Below, in pieces: positions 13,073 through 13,609 of a stretch of 13,609 bases of DNA. The DNA is taken from NCBI GenBank assembly GCA_002359635.1, contig DENJ01000072.1, forward strand, positions 480 through 14,088, in the 5' to 3' direction. The notes under the pieces were generated by a model that saw nothing but the letters and a program-made list of their open reading frames with translations, made no database searches and was not told where the DNA came from. Each line of letters begins with the position of its first letter. Positions within the stretch are counted from its first letter, which is position 1. Made by a program: the position numbers and the translations under genes. The stretch comes from Burkholderiales bacterium UBA2647 (lineage in GTDB: Bacteria > Pseudomonadota > Gammaproteobacteria > Burkholderiales > Burkholderiaceae_E).

Positions 13073-13609
13073 ATGTCAATGATCAATACTCAAGTCAAGC
13101 CCTTTAAAGCGACTGCTTACCACAACGGAAAGTTTGTTCAGGTCAGCGAGGAAAGCTTAAAAGGAAAATGGTCGATTGTTTTCTTTTACCCAGCAGACTT
13201 TACTTTTGTTTGTCCCACCGAACTTGGTGATTTGGCGGATAACTATGACACATTTAAGTCGCTGGGCGTTGAGATTTACGCCGTGTCGACCGATACCCAT
13301 TTCACCCATAAGGCTTGGCACGACAGCTCCGAGACAGTTGCCAAGGTGCGCTATCCATTGATCGGTGACCCGCGTGGTGTTATCACCCGAAATTTCGGGG
13401 TCATGATTGAAGAAGAGGGACTTGCGCTGCGAGGTAGCTTTCTCATCAATCCAGAGGGTCTGATCAAGCTGTGTGAGATCCACGATAACGGGATCGGTCG
13501 GGATGCGAAGGAACTCTTACGCAAGGTTCAGGCAGCCCAGTACGTGGCGGCTCATCCCGGGGAAGTCTGTCCCGCGAAATGGACGCCAGGTGCCGAAACA
13601 CTTGAACCT
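13073..13609 (+). CDS. ahpC: Alkyl hydroperoxide reductase AhpC, typical 2-Cys peroxiredoxin (cut by right edge)
   Basis: Cytosolic peroxidase that reduces H2O2, organic peroxides and peroxynitrite, recycled by AhpF or another disulfide reductase. 179 codons are visible with no stop. E. coli AhpC has 187 residues, so only the C-terminal tail after AETLEP (usually about eight residues) is missing. The peroxidatic cysteine is C47 in DFTFVCPTE and the resolving cysteine is C166 in HPGEVCPAKW, both at the usual numbers. Other family blocks are VSTDTHFTHKAWHD, YPLIGDP and GLALRGSFLINPEG. AAGGA seven bases before the ATG fixes the start; the in-frame ATG at 13079 is too far down. An extra cysteine, C134, is present. 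ahpF or ahpD is not in view and could follow. Confidence 0.97.
   Translation, partial: MSMINTQVKPFKATAYHNGKFVQVSEESLKGKWSIVFFYPADFTFVCPTELGDLADNYDTFKSLGVEIYAVSTDTHFTHKAWHDSSETVAKVRYPLIGDPRGVITRNFGVMIEEEGLALRGSFLINPEGLIKLCEIHDNGIGRDAKELLRKVQAAQYVAAHPGEVCPAKWTPGAETLEP

Noticed and set aside
1..13609. tRNA, rRNA, CRISPR array, insertion sequence or phage attachment site
   Set aside because: No such sequence was recognised on reading; gene content is chromosomal with no integrase or transposase.

Overview
The window looks like ordinary chromosome from a moderately GC-rich betaproteobacterium, most likely in the order Burkholderiales. The clues are a GyrA N-terminus of Burkholderiales type, an OmpA-family protein with the short 'GQCWRAGHWTPAM...CDPDLVPK' head seen in that order, and ubiG and a Gph/MupP phosphatase close to gyrA and ompA. 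This taxonomic call is inference from recalled family features, not a search result. No rRNA, tRNA, CRISPR array, transposase or phage gene was seen.

Left part (1-4623), core genes. The 5' part of gyrA runs leftward off the edge. Diverging from it are a methylthioadenosine/S-adenosylhomocysteine deaminase-type amidohydrolase, ompA with its own strong terminator, ubiG (TTG start with a good ribosome binding site), and a HAD phosphatase that resembles MurNAc-6-phosphate phosphatase MupP. As I recall it, the Pseudomonas gyrA / MTA deaminase / ubiG / mupP neighbourhood is the same set, which supports these names. The short divergent gyrA/deaminase spacer holds two adjacent perfect inverted repeats.

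Middle part (4664-9056), transport. A 12-helix MFS carrier of the Fsr-like type follows mupP on the same strand. Then comes a MarR regulator - EmrA-like adaptor - EmrB-like DHA2 pump operon. Its promoter region has a 25-bp near-perfect palindrome over the -35 element. The -10 is so close to the marR ATG that the message may be leaderless. The design suggests a self-regulated, drug- or metabolite-induced tripartite efflux pump. Two small hairpins sit at the emrA/emrB junction.

Right part (9057-13609), accessory metabolism. A spacer of about 340 bp is followed by a luciferase-like flavin monooxygenase (minus strand, with its own terminator), a stand-alone cyclic-nucleotide-binding domain protein (plus strand), an amidase-signature hydrolase (minus strand) resembling the nylon-oligomer hydrolase NylA in length and active-site spacing, and the 2-Cys peroxiredoxin ahpC (plus strand), which is cut by the right edge a few codons before its expected stop. 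These genes alternate in strand, so each probably has its own control. The most interesting leads are the MarR operator/leaderless start, the output-less cyclic-nucleotide protein with an inverted repeat upstream, the tandem repeats at gyrA, and the tentative small ORFs near 9183 and 10552.
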